64,000 bases of DNA from Apricaphanius iberus (taxonomy: Eukaryota > Chordata > Actinopteri > Cyprinodontiformes > Aphaniidae): the NCBI GenBank assembly GCA_028564705.1, contig JAPXFQ010000344.1, positions 1,555,001-1,619,000 on the forward strand, given 5' to 3'. Below are positions 1 through 13,490 of the stretch, piece by piece (the stretch's first letter is position 1; each line of letters begins with the position of its first letter). The notes under the pieces were generated by a model. The model was not told where the DNA came from. It worked only from the letters and a program-made list of their open reading frames with translations, and did not search any database. Both the position numbers and the translations under genes were made by a program.

Positions 1-1503
1 ATCTGCCAAAAGTCATCAGCTAGCAGAGCAAAGAATCCCCTTTCACTCAGTCTGATCATTTTCACAATGAAATCAACTTATATCCCTCTGTGATGTTTAT
101 AACCTACGCTCAGCTGTTCACATCGAATATGTATATATCAAAAATTAGGTATCTGAAAAGTAAAAACTGGTTAAATACAAGGAAAAATATCAAGTTGCAT
201 TGGACACATTTTAGGATAAAAATAAATTGGATTAATAACTTTGAAAACATTGTTTGTTCAGGTAGTCCCTTTATGGCACAAAGCTGACCTTGTACAACTT
301 TTTGCTCTATATATGGATGTATTTTAACAACAGGCCAGTGTTTTGCTAAGATAAAAAAAATGCTGAGTTTAAAATGTAATAACCAAATTGTTAAGTAGTC
401 TATAATTTAATGTTAAATATTTCACCTGTATATATCTTATGAAGCAGGTTTGTTTCTCATAATTCAGATTAGGAATTGAACATATTTTTTGGTAAATAGA
501 AAAAAAATTCTAAACAGAAAACAGACAAAAAATTAAATAAAGAAACTGTTATGATGTTAGGCGTTTTTCTCAGTTAGTTAATCTAATAATTTTAGTTGAT
601 TTCTATTTAATCAAATAGTACTGGCTACTCCTTCTACTCCTTTTAGCAGGAAGATAACTGTTTTAATTGGAAGAAAGATGAGCCACCCTCTATAAGCAGA
701 CAGATATAAGATATTATGCTTAGAGTTAAATTTATCAGTTAGGAAAGAGGAAATCCCATCAGCTTTTTTATGTAAAAAAGATTAAGTCCAGGAATTTTGA
801 AGAGAAAGTTTGAAAGCAAGTATTTTCAACTGGTGGCAAAAGTTACCTTAGGTTTAGTGTAAAAACACCTAGAAGATTACAACTGAAGAGGAAGGAAAAT
901 GGACAAGAGTTTAGTGAGCTCAGCAACCTTCTTCCAGGATGAAGAAAGGAGCATTGAACACAGAGAAAAGCCACTGTAAATCTGGCCATGTGGAAAGTAG
1001 CAGCTATGCTAGGGAAGAAATAGTCAGTCAAGGGAGAGTCAGCATACAGGAGAAGCTCTACAAGGTCTCAGTGGATATTTTAAGTGCTAGCTAGTGCTAG
1101 CTAATGTTAGCTACATGACATCTTATATGCGACTTCTGAGTTTTAGGCATTTTAACTGCAACTTTTTACAAGCAGGTCACTTTACAAACAAAGTTAAAAC
1201 ACACATCATTAGTTATCATTTCAACTGAGTTACATCGTATGTGTGATTCAGGGGGTTAGACAAGTTGACCCTCAAATAACTTTTATAGCTCTATTGACTT
1301 TCCTTTATTATTTTTACAGCCATGGGAGCCATGGACCGACCGGAAGGGGAGGAAACTTGGGTTCCCCATTGGTTTTGGACTGACAGGCGCAAATTAGAGA
1401 TTATCTAAACGTCCTTAAGAAGTTTATTGTTTAGTGGTATCTTTCCTGAATTTGTATATTTTTTGAAAATGCATTGCTAGGATGCATAGCTCTCATTTTG
1501 GGA
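1..1503. other. AT-rich non-coding DNA
   Basis: No coding exon or repeat is recognised here. The sequence is AT-rich with many short stop-interrupted frames on both strands. A small imperfect direct repeat of the unit gctagcta lies at about 1082-1110. The short open frames at 90-287 and 843-1031 have no recognisable motif and are most simply chance. Confidence 0.6.
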
Positions 1504-1506
1504 TAA

Positions 1507-2166
1507 AGCCTAGTTTACACTTCTCCATCTATGCCAAAATGCAACATCATTGTATGTCAACGCAAGGCTTCTCCGTCACCTATGCAGCCACGGACAGAGT
1601 AGAGCACAATTTTTCTAACTATCCATCTCTGTCAACAGAGAGCAAATCACTGATTGGTAAGCCCAGCAACATCCAGGGGTCATTTCACCAGAATGGGGCT
1701 CTATAGTCACTGTAACCAGTAGTCAATGCAGCGTTTGGGCACTACATGCTTTATATTGAAAGGCCAGTTCATCTAATATGGTCTTTTGGTGATTTTTTTT
1801 TAACACCAGGAGGTGGAAAAAACAACAAAACAGACTGCTGTGTTTGTTTCCATGTCTTTTTAGAGTATTGAGTAAGCTGCACTGCTAGTAAAAACCTTCC
1901 AGTTCAATCAAAATATACTTTTTATTGTCCATTGCTCCTTGATCGGGGATGCATTTACTAGCTGGAGATAATAAACTCTACTTAACCAGAAATGACGTCG
2001 TAATGATAGGCAGACCCGCCAGAAAAATTTAGCACCCCCTGCTGTCCTGGTGGGGAATTGCTTCGCAACTCTGACACACCAACGGAGAAGTATAAACGAT
2101 AAATGTCTGCATCAATAAGTCTGCATCTGGGTTCAAACTTGCTGACAGAGAAGTATAAACCAGGTT
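1507..2166 (+). mobile_element. TAA-flanked MITE, PIF/Harbinger-like (copy A)
   Basis: The ends are inverted repeats: the left end reads AGCCTAGTTTACACTTCTC and the right end, reverse-complemented, reads AACCTGGTTTATACTTCTC. TAA stands immediately outside both ends (1504-1506 and 2167-2169), which fits the 3-bp TWA target duplication of PIF/Harbinger transposons. A second copy in inverted orientation lies at 30047-30661 and shares several internal blocks, including the stretch around the CCCCCTGCTGTCCTGG motif. No transposase frame is seen, so it is non-autonomous. The superfamily is inferred from target site and length only. Confidence 0.65.
2031..2044 (-). promoter_or_regulatory. CTCF-like motif inside MITE copy A
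   Basis: The minus strand reads CAGCAGGGGGTGCT, close to the vertebrate CTCF core (CCAGCAGGGGGCGCT type). The same motif is kept in copy B at 30151-30164. Binding is not shown; the motif match alone is the basis. Confidence 0.25.
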
Positions 2167-2169
2167 TAA

Positions 2170-5100
2170 TACATCACACTTAGCTACAATGCAGCTGTCA
2201 GCTTACTAATAGAATTCAAGTTGTCTTCACTTAGAGGTGTAGAAAGCCACATTTGAGTTTAAGTCACATTACACCGTTTCCTCTAGCTTGATGTGAAAAG
2301 GTTCCGGTTTCCAATAGTCGATTCTGCTCACACCTCTCTTTTCCTCTCCCTCAGGCCACAGGAGCAGCTGTGTTGTTCTCTTCCCCGGCAATAGCCACAC
2401 CTGCGATCTGCAGGTGGTTCCTCTGGCAGCAGACCAAGTAACACCTGGCGGGGCAGAGATAGAGCCTCAAGGCTTTACGTTTTGCATGTATTTGTGTGTG
2501 TGCTTGTTCGTGTGTGTATGTGTAATAGGGGAGTTTAGGGGATTTCTGAAGATCTCATTTGAAGCTAAGGGAATATAACGGCTAGTTTTGCGCTCACACA
2601 CCCACACACACGTGTTGGCATTTCCCGAGGTTAGACCTCAGGGATGTTTGGACTTGTCAGTGTGTCACAATACAATCCTTAAATATCTCTGTGCTCTTGT
2701 AGAGAAATGGCCGCAGAGTTTGTAAGGTATTTGTAATTCCACTTGTTCTCTTCTTCTTCGGGAGACATAACACACCTTTTCAAAGGAGCAGGCTCTCCCC
2801 AGCTTATTTTTGCTGATTCAGTCCTTCCAAGGCATCAACAAAACAGTTTGGGAGCACCTGCCTTTTTGGGTGCTTTGCATGCTCACCACTGGTATGACAT
2901 CTTTCCACAACACTCTCCTTGGACAAACGAGTAAAGACAACAAGCTGAGAGACCAGATGGGAACAAGATACATAAACAACAGCACCTAGAACGCCATCCA
3001 TGCTGAGAGCAAGAGCAGCCAGTGTGCAAAGTGCATGTTTGTTTGTGGTGAGAGAAGAGAGTAGGCTCTCTTGTCTCTGACAGCACAAAGCCCAGCAGGG
3101 TAGAAATCAGAGAGGGGACAGATGAAGGATGTACTTGACTAAAGTCATCAAACTCACAAGTGACATAAGAGAGGAAGAAGAGCAGTAAGCTTGTTATGCC
3201 ATGGAGGACTTATCAGTCATTCACAATGCTGGGGCCTTTGTTGCAGGTGCTCTTCAAACAAACCGAATACGTTAGAACTAATACTTGGTGATAGCATCAA
3301 CTTTTTCTGACATATATTTTAATAGCAATTCTGAAAAAAAGCATGAAGAAAAGCAGCAACAAGCAGGAACAAGGACAGCCCTCTTGAAATGGTGTTATAT
3401 TGTCTACATCTTGTCTGACATGGCTCTGAGACTTCTAGTACCGACGCTTGAACAATAACTCATACGCAGCTGGAAGTCAGCTTTCCTCTCCTCGATGACA
3501 GGCCAGCTGCAGTCCCACTAGTGTGGCCGCCAAGATAGACAAGCATAGATCTGGAAAGTTGAATCCAGGGACAAGGAAAAGAACGGCGAACAGAAATATT
3601 AAATGGGAGTACAGGGATCAAAGAAGGAAAATTGATGGAGGGAGGCAGAAACATGAGACAGAAACAGGAGGTAAGAAAGAAGCACTGGGGTAACTCTGGA
3701 AGGCGTGGAGAAAAAGGATAACCAATGCTAACTCCTCTTTGTCTGGGTCAAGTGGGAAATGATGGAGAGGGGTGAAAGGCATGAGAAAAAGAAACAGAGG
3801 GACAGGCATTTAGAGAACAGAGGTTTCTTTCAATCTTTACTTTCCTTTAAAGAAGATGAGCAAATAAATACCTGCAAACACCCACCAGACTTGCCTCCAA
3901 CCGTCTCAAAATGCAAGCTTTCTTTTTCCATGATGATCGAAACGAAACATTTTTAACAGTTGAGCACGCAGAAGAGACTTTAATCTCTCTTTGTCAAATG
4001 CTTCAAAAGCCATATGACAAATATGCAAAACCACTCTTAAATCCTGCAGGCTGCCTTTTTGGGATATTCAAATGTGTCAAAGCAATGTTCACGCTACCCA
4101 GAGACACCTGAATGCAAGGGTCGTGGCAGCGGCCGGCAGTATAACAAAATGACAGTGTTAACTCTCAGAAGCCACGCCAAGACCTGCAATCCAGTGTGAA
4201 AAGCACAGCTGGGTTATCTTTCAGTCGGCGCAGACGAGCAGGGAACGCTCTAATGTCATCTGTCTCCTGTATGACTGGTGTTTCTGAACTTTGCAATTGC
4301 CGGGTGATCACATCTGGATCCTATCCTTGCAGCCGCTCTGCACAGATCTGCAAAGCAACAAGAAACAGCTGTGCAAAACTGGCTTCAATTAGCCTCACAT
4401 TTCTACTGACAGCTAATCCCTTCACTCTCATTCTTTTATTGTTTTGTTCTTTTGACTGCTTGGTCACTTCTTTCTCTCTCAAGCTAAAGCTTTGTCTTAG
4501 TTTGATATACTGTCAAAAGTAATTCACACAGGAGAGCACCGTATGATAAACTATAAACAGATGCTTGGACGGGAAGTCAACTGTTTGAAAATACTTATTT
4601 TGCTGTTTGAGCCATTTTTGAGTTAGTATTGAACATGAGTGGATCTGTTCATTGCATCACCTTTGCTATGTAATAATTCATCAGATTTACGTTTTACTTT
4701 TTTAGCTATAAAACATGAAACCAACAGCAATGAGACATTTTGTACCAATCATATGTCAAGTGAGGATGTTTCCAACATGCTTTAATGATTTAATGGAATT
4801 TTATCATCCAATAAGAACCTACTGTAAGGAAATGTATTTATATATGTCCAGAAAAATAAACATGTACTAGTGGGTGGGTGCTCAATTAGTAGTTCTTTTT
4901 AAAGGAAAAATTACCATTTGATTTGGAAAAAAATATGCAATATTTGCGAATCTAGAACCTATTCTATTTTTTACCCTTTTTATCTTATATCTATATGTTC
5001 AGGTGTTCTCAGAGAACTACAGCCCAATAGTAAATAATAAATCCAGCTGATACAAAGGAGAGCTAGACTTTGGCTGGCACTGGTCATTTCTCTTTTTCTA

Positions 5101-5490
5101 ACCAATTTCCTGGTTTACTGTTTTGTACCCAACTTTTTTCAGTACAAATGTGAGCAGTCTGCAAACTGACAGGTAAGAGGAATTCCAATCAGACAGCAAT
5201 GTTGGTAAATTTTATTTCTTGAGCTTTAACCCCTGTCTGTTGTGAAGGATGCTACATTTAGAAATGATTGGAGCCATTTGTAGATCTCAAGAGTTCAGGT
5301 AAGTGTTCACCGTATCAAAGTAATATGCAAGGAGACTGTTTTTTACTGTTAATAATGCTAACTATGGAAAGTGTGTTAAACACTAATACAAGGTGCTAAA
5401 AACTGTTGTAATTTGTTTACTTCAAGCCTTTTTATTTTTTTTTTAAATTGATTAAAATTATGCTACATCAACTTCTCACACTTCTCAGTC
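2170..5490. other. Non-coding DNA, no feature recognised
   Basis: No exon with splice signals and no recognisable repeat core was found. A GT-rich stretch lies at about 2490-2525. A + strand frame of 108 codons at 4196-4522 is serine- and leucine-rich with no domain and no matching splice context; it is taken as chance. Short purine-rich stretches occur at 3590-3800. Confidence 0.5.
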
Positions 5491-5491
5491 A

Positions 5492-6078
5492 GTATGTTTA
5501 CATGCACGTCTAAATCCAGATTTTGGCCAAAAATTAGACTAATTGGACTAACAATGAAGGAAGCCTTTATCCTAGTTTACGTGTCACTCAGAAAATAGAA
5601 TTATTGAAAGAAGTGCATCTCCCATCGCTACATTGTGACATGCTGCCTTTCACACTGGAATTTTTCTGTTGGCCTAGGGTGTCCAACAGATAGTAAACAA
5701 ATGCTGGCAGCAGTGAAGCAGACAGAGTAAAAGCAGGATATAAAAAATAAGCAAAGAAATGAACAATGCTGGAGCACATTATATTTGGTAAGTACAGTTT
5801 GATGTTTGACATTCGTTGCTGTTGTGTTCTTGTTGTTCCGGTGGCGTTTTCCATGGTCTTGACACTTCCAGTGAAAAGCTCATCTGAGCTAGGGTTGGAT
5901 AGACATACAGATAAATTTAGATTTAATAATCACATTATCTGGGTGCCTTTCTTCGATTACTCTAACTCTATTTTGGTTTGAGTGCAATCGGACTAAGGAG
6001 TATACATGCATTTCAAAAAGTCTGATTTCAGTCAGACTAAGGCAATAATTCGGCTTTCTCTTGTTGCATGTTAACACG
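5492..6078. mobile_element. Probable DNA-transposon MITE (TTTACATGCAC ends)
   Basis: The left side starts near TGTTTACATGCACGTC and the right side ends near GCATGTTAACACGCC, giving imperfect inverted ends (TTTACATGCA against TTAACATGCA on the other strand). Subterminal blocks on both sides contain GGACTAA/TTAGTCC-type sequence in inverted order. This arrangement is common in teleost non-autonomous DNA transposons. No transposase frame is visible. The exact ends and the superfamily are not certain. Confidence 0.4.
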
Positions 6079-9000
6079 CCGAATGCTGGAAAGTTAAAAT
6101 GTGTTTAAAAGGTTTTTAACACAGTTCTAATAGAAATTAGAATAGAATAAATTTGGTGTTGGCTACAAATTTAGGTATAAATTTAGGAAAGGGGTGAACT
6201 GAACCAGATCCAAACAGCACTTTGGGATTATACCGTACCTTTCAACTTTACTGTAGATCTTAACAATATCAGGTAAACATAATTGCAATGTCATTGCTGA
6301 ATATTGTGATTCATATTCCAGGCCCTTTTATTATCCTTCATCACATTGTCTCCTCGTTGAAGCTTTGCTCTCCTAAAATATACATCAAGTTTAGGCATCT
6401 AAATATATTTCTTGAAATATAGTACCCCGCCAATGATTGCATCCAAACAGTGCCATGCAATAGCAATATCGCATGCATTGATGAGAACTGAAATTCAACA
6501 TATTGTGCAGCTGTAATTTTCCACAAATGCTTCACTGCAAACAACGTTTGTTGCTCAAGTTTAGTAAGATTCAATTAGACACATTGGATTTAATTAAAAG
6601 CAGAAAATGCAAAATGTGTTGCTCATGTTGCAGCATTAGGCAAGCCAAATGTATTACTATAGTCCTACTCATACACAGGGTAATCCAAAAGGCTTTACGG
6701 GAGAAACAAAGAAACAGAACAACACAATTGGCTAAAAAACTGCAAAGCTTAAGTGTGATCTAGCTATTCATCACACTGATCAAAACTTTATGAGTTACAA
6801 ATGAAAACATATATTTGAATTTGTCCATCCACACATACTCTTGACTCAGCTAAACAGTTGCATGAACTTCATCTCAAACCAGCCCCACAGTAGAAAATGG
6901 GAGCCAGATTTTAGGTCGAGGAGCCGATCTGATGAGCTTGATGAGCAAATCTGGAAGGTTCTGCGGTCATTGTAGCCCTGGGGCCTGAGTAAAACACTAA
7001 CAGGTGGTAGTGATGGTGGAAAAGACCCACGCATAGACCAGAGGGAGTGAGAAGGAGACTGGGCTCCCAGCCTGACACGCACAAACTCACAGCCAAAGGC
7101 ACACATTTTATGAAAACACGGCCAAACTCATGCATGACACATAGCCATACATAAAGGCGTACAGGGAAAACAAATTCAACTTATCCGCAGGTTGTTCACA
7201 TGCATACAAACACATACTCCTCCTTACAAACAGCCGGTGAAGACAAGAAACAGGGCAACAGTGACTCAGAATAGATCTGAAAGCACCTCTCTACCTCTGA
7301 TGGGGAAATTCTCCCAAATGGCAAAACAAGAAAAGACCAGTGTCTGGCAATGTTAGCAGCCCACTCAAGCCAAAACCAATTAAGACTCTAATGCAAACCT
7401 GCAGGGGCCCTTTTGTCGTTTATTCCCCCATTTAATGTCAGCAGATTGGAATCCGTGTCTACAACCCACCCCAAAGAAAAGAATAAAGCAAAAGGAAAAA
7501 TTATCGGGGCTTCCAAACTGTCCACATGTTTTTGAGTAGAGCTAATTGAATCAAGGGGGAATGGAACTGATTGACTTGTGTTGCAATGTTGAGACTGCAA
7601 GCCCACTAACACATTTTCTCAAAGTGAGGACAGAGGATTCCTGCTTCCAAGCTTTCTGCATTCAATTACTCAAAATTATGGTAAAGAGAAGAATATGCAT
7701 ATTTGATCTGTTTTGATTCATAGTTGGAGCCATTGTTTCCAAAGACTGGAGTTGCTGTTTACAGTTCTATATTACAGCTCACTTCGCTGCTCCCTACTGG
7801 CCTTTCTATCATTATAATGATGATGACGATCATCATCTCTCTGAAGTAACAAATATTTGGTTCGGTTTTTGGTTTCTGCTGGGGCAATGACAACTTCAGG
7901 TCGCACTGACCCCACTGCAGCTGAATGAACAAAATGTACAACTTTTTACATTTTTATTTGATCCTCAATTACAGGTAAAGAAAAAAAACAAAAGGAAAAT
8001 CAATTTTCAAACCATTTTTACCCCAATAAAAACTCCGTGTTAGCTAACAACATTGATGCTCACATGACTTCGAGCCCTCAGGCCCTGCTGACCTCACTTG
8101 TATCACAGGACTGTACTATTGACCCCTGATAGAAAACAGGCAAAAACTGAGAAAAAAAATCCCTCTGGCATCAAGCAACAGCTCCAGCCTGGTTTCACAC
8201 CGCCTGGTGTTTTTGTCTTGAAAGGCTGTAAACTCCAGATGGTGGAAAAAAAAAAAAAAAAAAAACTTAGTCTGGTGGATTAAAGGCTCCAAATCCTCCA
8301 TTGAAAAAGACACATAGACCACAAGCTGCTATTCAGTCAAATAGGAGCACAATAGCTGTTGTGTTAGGGCTATAGAAGGGATAATGCTTCTAATAAAGTA
8401 TGTGTTATGCATAGTTTATTCTTGGTACTTAATAGATTGTAATGAGCATAGGATCTCTGTAGACAAAGGGGTATCAGAGGTTTTGTTTGCCTATTATACT
8501 TATTTGACATGAACTGAATGCAACAAATTAAACTTTTCTGCTTCTTTTTTGATAGCCTTCCCTGTGGGAGACAACTTGGAAATAATAGACCTTTCTGAAA
8601 ACAATATGAAATGTATTCTAATACTGCTATATTTTCATTACCTAGCACCAAAATGTATATCTTAAGCACAAATGATTGCCTTCTGAACACAGGAAATAGT
8701 ACGACAAGAACACAAATCATTGTTTGAAACTTTGTAGGTTCAAATCTGCAGTACATAATTCTCAGATTGACATCTAAATGTTTTAATTTGCTCTATATAA
8801 CAGAAAAAAGCATCCAATTTGTTACTCACAAGTTGTGACGCTCTCCATTCCTACCATGCCTTTGTTTGTGAAGCTCGTGTTTGGTGTTTTGCTCTTCCTA
8901 CTTGCTCTCTTTGGCTGTGCTTCCCTGGGATAAACGGTCTCTCAAGCACTTTCTCTTTAAAGAAACAGACCCCAGCGCCAATCTAACAGAAGCCATCAGT

Positions 9001-9432
9001 TCTATTTACCAAAAGCAGCAGATAATATTAGTGTTGGTTAGGGATGTATTATGCAAGAATTTGTTAATACAATCTGCATCACAATACGGGAGGGGGTTTA
9101 CAAACAAATTGCATTACTATGAGTAAGACTATATACTGTGATTATTTTTATTTTTTTAACTCAAATGAAATGTAGAAAAACTGTCCAAGCATTTTAAAGA
9201 CTCCATCCAGTTTGTTACCTAAAACATCCAATTTTATTGCTAAATCTAGGTGATCCACTGGACTGAAGAAAGTTAAAACAGCCACCAACAACCAGTCATA
9301 CATTTACTTTGACCATAAAAATTACTGTCATCATTAATAGTTCCATTCAGATTCTAGAAAATAAAACAAAAATTAAAATTGTTACATTGCTTTTGGATGT
9401 TGATACAATACTGCAACATAAAATCTAAATAT
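6079..9432. other. Non-coding DNA with a 20-base poly(A) run
   Basis: No gene or clear repeat is recognised. A pure run of 20 A lies at 8246-8265; it could be the tail of an old retroposed copy, but no source sequence was recognised upstream. The minus-strand frame at 8370-8756 (128 codons) lacks domains and splice context and is probably chance. Confidence 0.5.
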
Positions 9433-10159
9433 TAGAGATGTCCCAATCAGCATTTTAGGCCTTCGAACCCGATCCGATCTTTTAACCTCAAATCCGATCC
9501 TATTGTGAGTCCCGATCCGATAATTTGTCTTTAGTATTAAAAAAATATATATAAATACATACGTATATATATATACATACATAAATAAAGAAATATATAG
9601 ATACATACATATATATGTATACATACATACATATGTATATTTAAACATACATAAATAAATATATTATACATACTATAATTTATAGCAAGTAGCTCAACTT
9701 AATTATTTATATTTTCAGTAAATACAAGTTAGAAAGCCCACATTGTTCTACGTCTGTAAGTAGCAGTATTATTATTAGTGTTTTCACTATAAGCTGAAAT
9801 ATCCTATGCACCTGAACTAAGCATAGATTTCCAACGCTCTTTGAATGCATCACGGGTGCAGTTCAGCCTGGCTTTCACTCCCACTGCAGGAGCTAAAGAA
9901 AAAAATGTTGATGTTTATTTTGGTTTATTGTTGCATGTAAATGCCAGATGATGAGTTTCTATGCCTTTATTATATAGTTTAAAGTACAGTTAACCATATT
10001 TGTTGAAGTTTACCCACATTAGAATTGTGCTTAATCTTCCAAATGTAACTAGGAAGTACTTTTGTAAAAATCGGTGTGACTTGTCAGCTAATACAGTCGA
10101 TCTCTGATCACTGAAAAATATGAAAAAATTGTTCCGATCTTGACATTGGCACATCCCTA
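9433..10159. mobile_element. hAT-like MITE (TAGGGATGTSCCAAT ends)
   Basis: The left end reads TAGAGATGTCCCAATCA and the right end, reverse-complemented, reads TAGGGATGTGCCAATGTCA. The subterminal sequence is rich in CGATCCGATC-type motifs on the left and CGATCT/GATCGG on the right, as in common teleost hAT MITEs. No clean 8-bp target duplication is seen (flanks ctaaatat and atataaat do not match). A long TA/TACA microsatellite sits inside at 9541-9668. No transposase frame is present. Confidence 0.65.
9541..9668. repeat. TA/TACA-rich microsatellite
   Basis: Imperfect array of tata, taca, tagata and taaa units lying inside the hAT-like MITE. The open frame that crosses it on the minus strand (Tyr/Met/Ile-rich) is a by-product of the repeat. 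Confidence 0.85.
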
Positions 10160-13064
10160 ATATAAATGTTGTCGTACATCCCAGGTGTGGGTGAAAACTA
10201 TTGGTAACTGGTTTTGAAGGCATCTTATGATGCCCTTGTACAGCTGACCAATGGTGTCTCTTGTTTTGATTCCCTCAGTGTGGCAGCAGCTCAGTAATCC
10301 GCCCCTCAGCAAAGTCGTTTACAACCTTAGCTTATTTTCGCATTGATTTTAATTGGTTTAAATCTGTAACCAAAAATTCCTCAACAAAGGATGTAAGTGG
10401 ATGAAACTGTTGAATTTGACTCAAAAGTGGCAAAACCCTTTGGGAAAAATCTACGTTACCACTTTAAACTGTTAACTGCCTAATAATTAAGTTTAACCGA
10501 AAGGGAAAAAATGGTGTGTCATCTGTTGCTCCTGACATTGAGCCAGAACCCTAAAGCCCACACAGTAAGACTCGATCTGGACTCCATCCAGAGTCTCACG
10601 TGTTATTCTTCTTTACTAGCATAATATTTGGATGCTGGCAAAGAACACTGTGAGCTGTAGCAGCCCCCCCATTACACACTTGCACACAAACACCCGTCCA
10701 CACTGCTATCTCTCCATCCTCCCCTCCTACAGCCACCCACATATGCCACATGCTCCTGTCCTCCCCCTCCTCCTCTTCCCTCCAGCCCCCCCATCTTCCA
10801 CTCCTGCCAGGCTGCCACCTGCTATCTGCAGCATGCCGCACAGCTGCTCTGCTACAATAACAAATTAAGGTCTACCGTGGCAGGCAGGAGTCATTACCTA
10901 ACACTCCTGCAAGGGGAAGAGATGAGAAGCTATCAGCTACCACCTTAGTGCCCCCCAACCCCCCATACACACCCTTTATGAGAAAATTTAAGAGGCAAGA
11001 ATCAAAGAAAGCTAGAGTTTGCAATCAAATCATCCAGGGGTCAACAGGATGTGTCAGTCAGTGTCGGTACATGCACTTGCTGTGTATATTTTTACTTTAT
11101 ATTGTTCTTGGGTATCCATTTCATTCCTTTTTATTCCAATGGTTACAAAAGATTTAAAAAAGCCTTTTTTTTCCCACAATAGCAGTGGTAAAAAGTCTGT
11201 CACTCATCCTGCTGGTTACAAAATTAAGTTTATTCCCCAAACAGGATCAGTTAAAATTGAGCAGGTACTAACCTTCTTTTTTAGGAATAATATGTATATA
11301 ATATTAAGCTAAATAATTTTATGTTATTTGTCACATACAATATTTTACATTTTAACCGCTGTTTGTTTTTAGACGAACAGGAATGATTAAACTTGTACGT
11401 TCAGGTCTCAACTGTCAGCCGCATCCTTTGGGTGGAGGACTGAAGCCATTGCAAAAAAAGACAATCATCTTTCAGTCTTTCCGAAAACAATGTTGCAACA
11501 ACTGCTCCATGTAGAGATTACTTTTGTTAAGACGTTCCAGTTTGATAAAGTTTCACTACAAATGTTTGAAAAAAAAGTATTTTGTTTTTCAGTTCTCAAT
11601 TACTTCTCTAATTAAAGCTAATAGCGAGAAGAGTGAAGTATAGACAGAAAGAAGAAAAGATGATGTATTCAATGACTGACAAATTCATTGGACAAATTCT
11701 TTGATTGTGACAACAATATCCCATCTAACTCATCTTGTCAACTAGCTCTTTGACAGGTCAACAAAGAAATGACTTGTCAGTTAGCAGGAGGTTGAAGTCA
11801 GCGAAGTAACGGGCTCAGACGACAGTGGGATTATCAGTGGTCATTATGGTCCCTCTGTGTGACAGCTGGCCATTGCCCCCACCTTTGTTGCCTTTCAGCG
11901 TCTTTGTCACAGTCTCTTTAATCACACCAGCAGGGCTGTTACACAGCAAATACGTTGACCCGACCTACGAGCTGACTGAATGACAATCCAAACGTATAAT
12001 CCACCGAGGTGTCACAAAGTTTCCTATTTTTGTATCAAACCATTTGTCTTTGACCTATTAACTTAAACTATTGGCTGCAGTCACCCCTCAAGTAGCAGCT
12101 TTTCAGGAGTAAGGATGCCAGTTTATTATATCCTGTCTCAGGTGTCCACTCTGTATGTTTTTAAGAAAATACTTCTAAATATTTATATGCAATGACACTT
12201 CTTGATTTCTTAAAACAACTTAGTGACAGTGGTGTGAAAATACTTTCTGATATTAAATGGGAACCCTTTTACTGAGGTTAATATCCCAAGTGACCAAAAC
12301 ACAAAGACAAAACCAATTACCTATGCACACCCAAAGTCCTTTTTATGAGGTATATTTATGTTATTGCTTATAAACACAAATATTGCATTATTTAATCACT
12401 TAGCAGAAACATGGGTATCTCATTATAATTAAAATGACTTGCAGAAGTCCAAACCAAGCATTAGAACAAAAACGGAAAAGGATTGAAGTGACATTGAACT
12501 AGAAGCTTATGTCAGAATACTTTACAAACAGTATACAGGGAAAAATATTTATCTGGTTTACAGGTAATGGTCTAAAAAGTGAAAAGATCCTGTAAGTGAC
12601 AGGTGTGTTGAAGAAAATGCCTTGCTTGTATTAGATGTCAGACTGTACTGTGCCAGATGGTTTGAGATGACAGAAGAGCCACTATAACTGAAATATCCAC
12701 TTGTTAAATCTCAAGTATGTTAAAAAGCATCCCTGACCACACAACATGTTGAACATTGAAGCAGATGGGCTACTACAGCAGCAGAAGATCATATTGGCTG
12801 CTCCTCCTGTCAGCTAAGAAGAGAAACTGAGTCTGCATTCCACACAGGTCAACCAAAATTGGACAGTAAAATACTTTAAAACTGTTGTCTTGTACAATCA
12901 GTCTCGATTTCGGCTCTAACATTCTAATTATAGAGGCAACATTTTACGCGTAACAGAAGAAACACACAACCACATCCTTAGTGTTTGGGTCAGCTCTATG
13001 GCATTTATATACTTCCATTTGGTAAATTTGTTGGACAGCATGGGACACTGTTATGCTGATAAAC
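10160..13064. other. Non-coding DNA; C-rich pyrimidine stretch
   Basis: No exon recognised. A C-rich stretch at about 10660-10830 (many ccc, tcc and cac triplets) opens long frames on both strands through composition only. The segment 11750-11990 has more balanced composition and few simple runs; it could be an old conserved non-coding segment, but this cannot be judged from one sequence. Confidence 0.5.
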
Positions 13065-13221
13065 CTGTTTTTCAGTCTTGGCCCTCAATGCAAACTGCCC
13101 TCCATGTTTTAGATCTTTCCCTGATTTAGCACACATTATTTCATCTGATGGCTGATTACCAGGCTTTTGCTGAACTGCAATCATCTGAAATGTGCAATGA
13201 GACCAGGATTGGAAAACACTG
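13065..13221. mobile_element. Short MITE with CAGTGTTTTCCAAT-type ends
   Basis: The left end CTGTTTTTCAGTCTTGGCCC pairs with the right end, which reverse-complemented is CAGTGTTTTCCAATCCTGGT. The interior includes CTCCATGTTTTAGAT and GATTACCAGGCTTTTGC, as in a widespread short teleost hAT-type MITE. It is about 157 bp with no coding capacity. Target duplication is not clear. Confidence 0.5.
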
Positions 13222-13490
13222 AAAACGACAACGGGAATGTCTTGAAGGTATGACAGCCTGGAGGAATTTTAAGGGTTTGGTGATGGTTATCTCAGATGAG
13301 ACAGAATTTGTTGTCATTGTAAAACAAACCGCTAAGTCAGTCACTTACTGTGGGTGGCTGAGTGTCATTTTTGAGCATGATGTGTCCTCTAAGTCATGCA
13401 TTGAAGATTATTTCCAAATTATCTTCCCAGCATTAACACACAAAAAAAAAAAACATTTCCTCATATTTGTTACTATATGGAAGTAAACTA

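Noticed and set aside
4196..4522. 108-codon + strand open frame
   Set aside because: Low-information Ser/Leu composition, no domain, and no flanking splice sites or promoter; consistent with chance in AT-rich DNA.
8246..8265. A20 run as the tail of a processed pseudogene
   Set aside because: No upstream sequence resembles a coding transcript or SINE head.
8370..8756. 128-codon minus-strand open frame
   Set aside because: No recognisable motif and no splice context; composition is like the surrounding non-coding DNA.
9382..9648. Tyr/Met/Ile-rich minus-strand frame
   Set aside because: Translation of the TA/TACA microsatellite inside an hAT MITE.
9541..9668. Periodic array as a CRISPR
   Set aside because: No unique spacers of constant length; the array is a simple microsatellite in a vertebrate genome.
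10596..10868. Overlapping frames on both strands with Pro/Ser/His- or Gly-rich products
   Set aside because: They arise from a C-rich, stop-poor stretch; both strands are open for the same reason.
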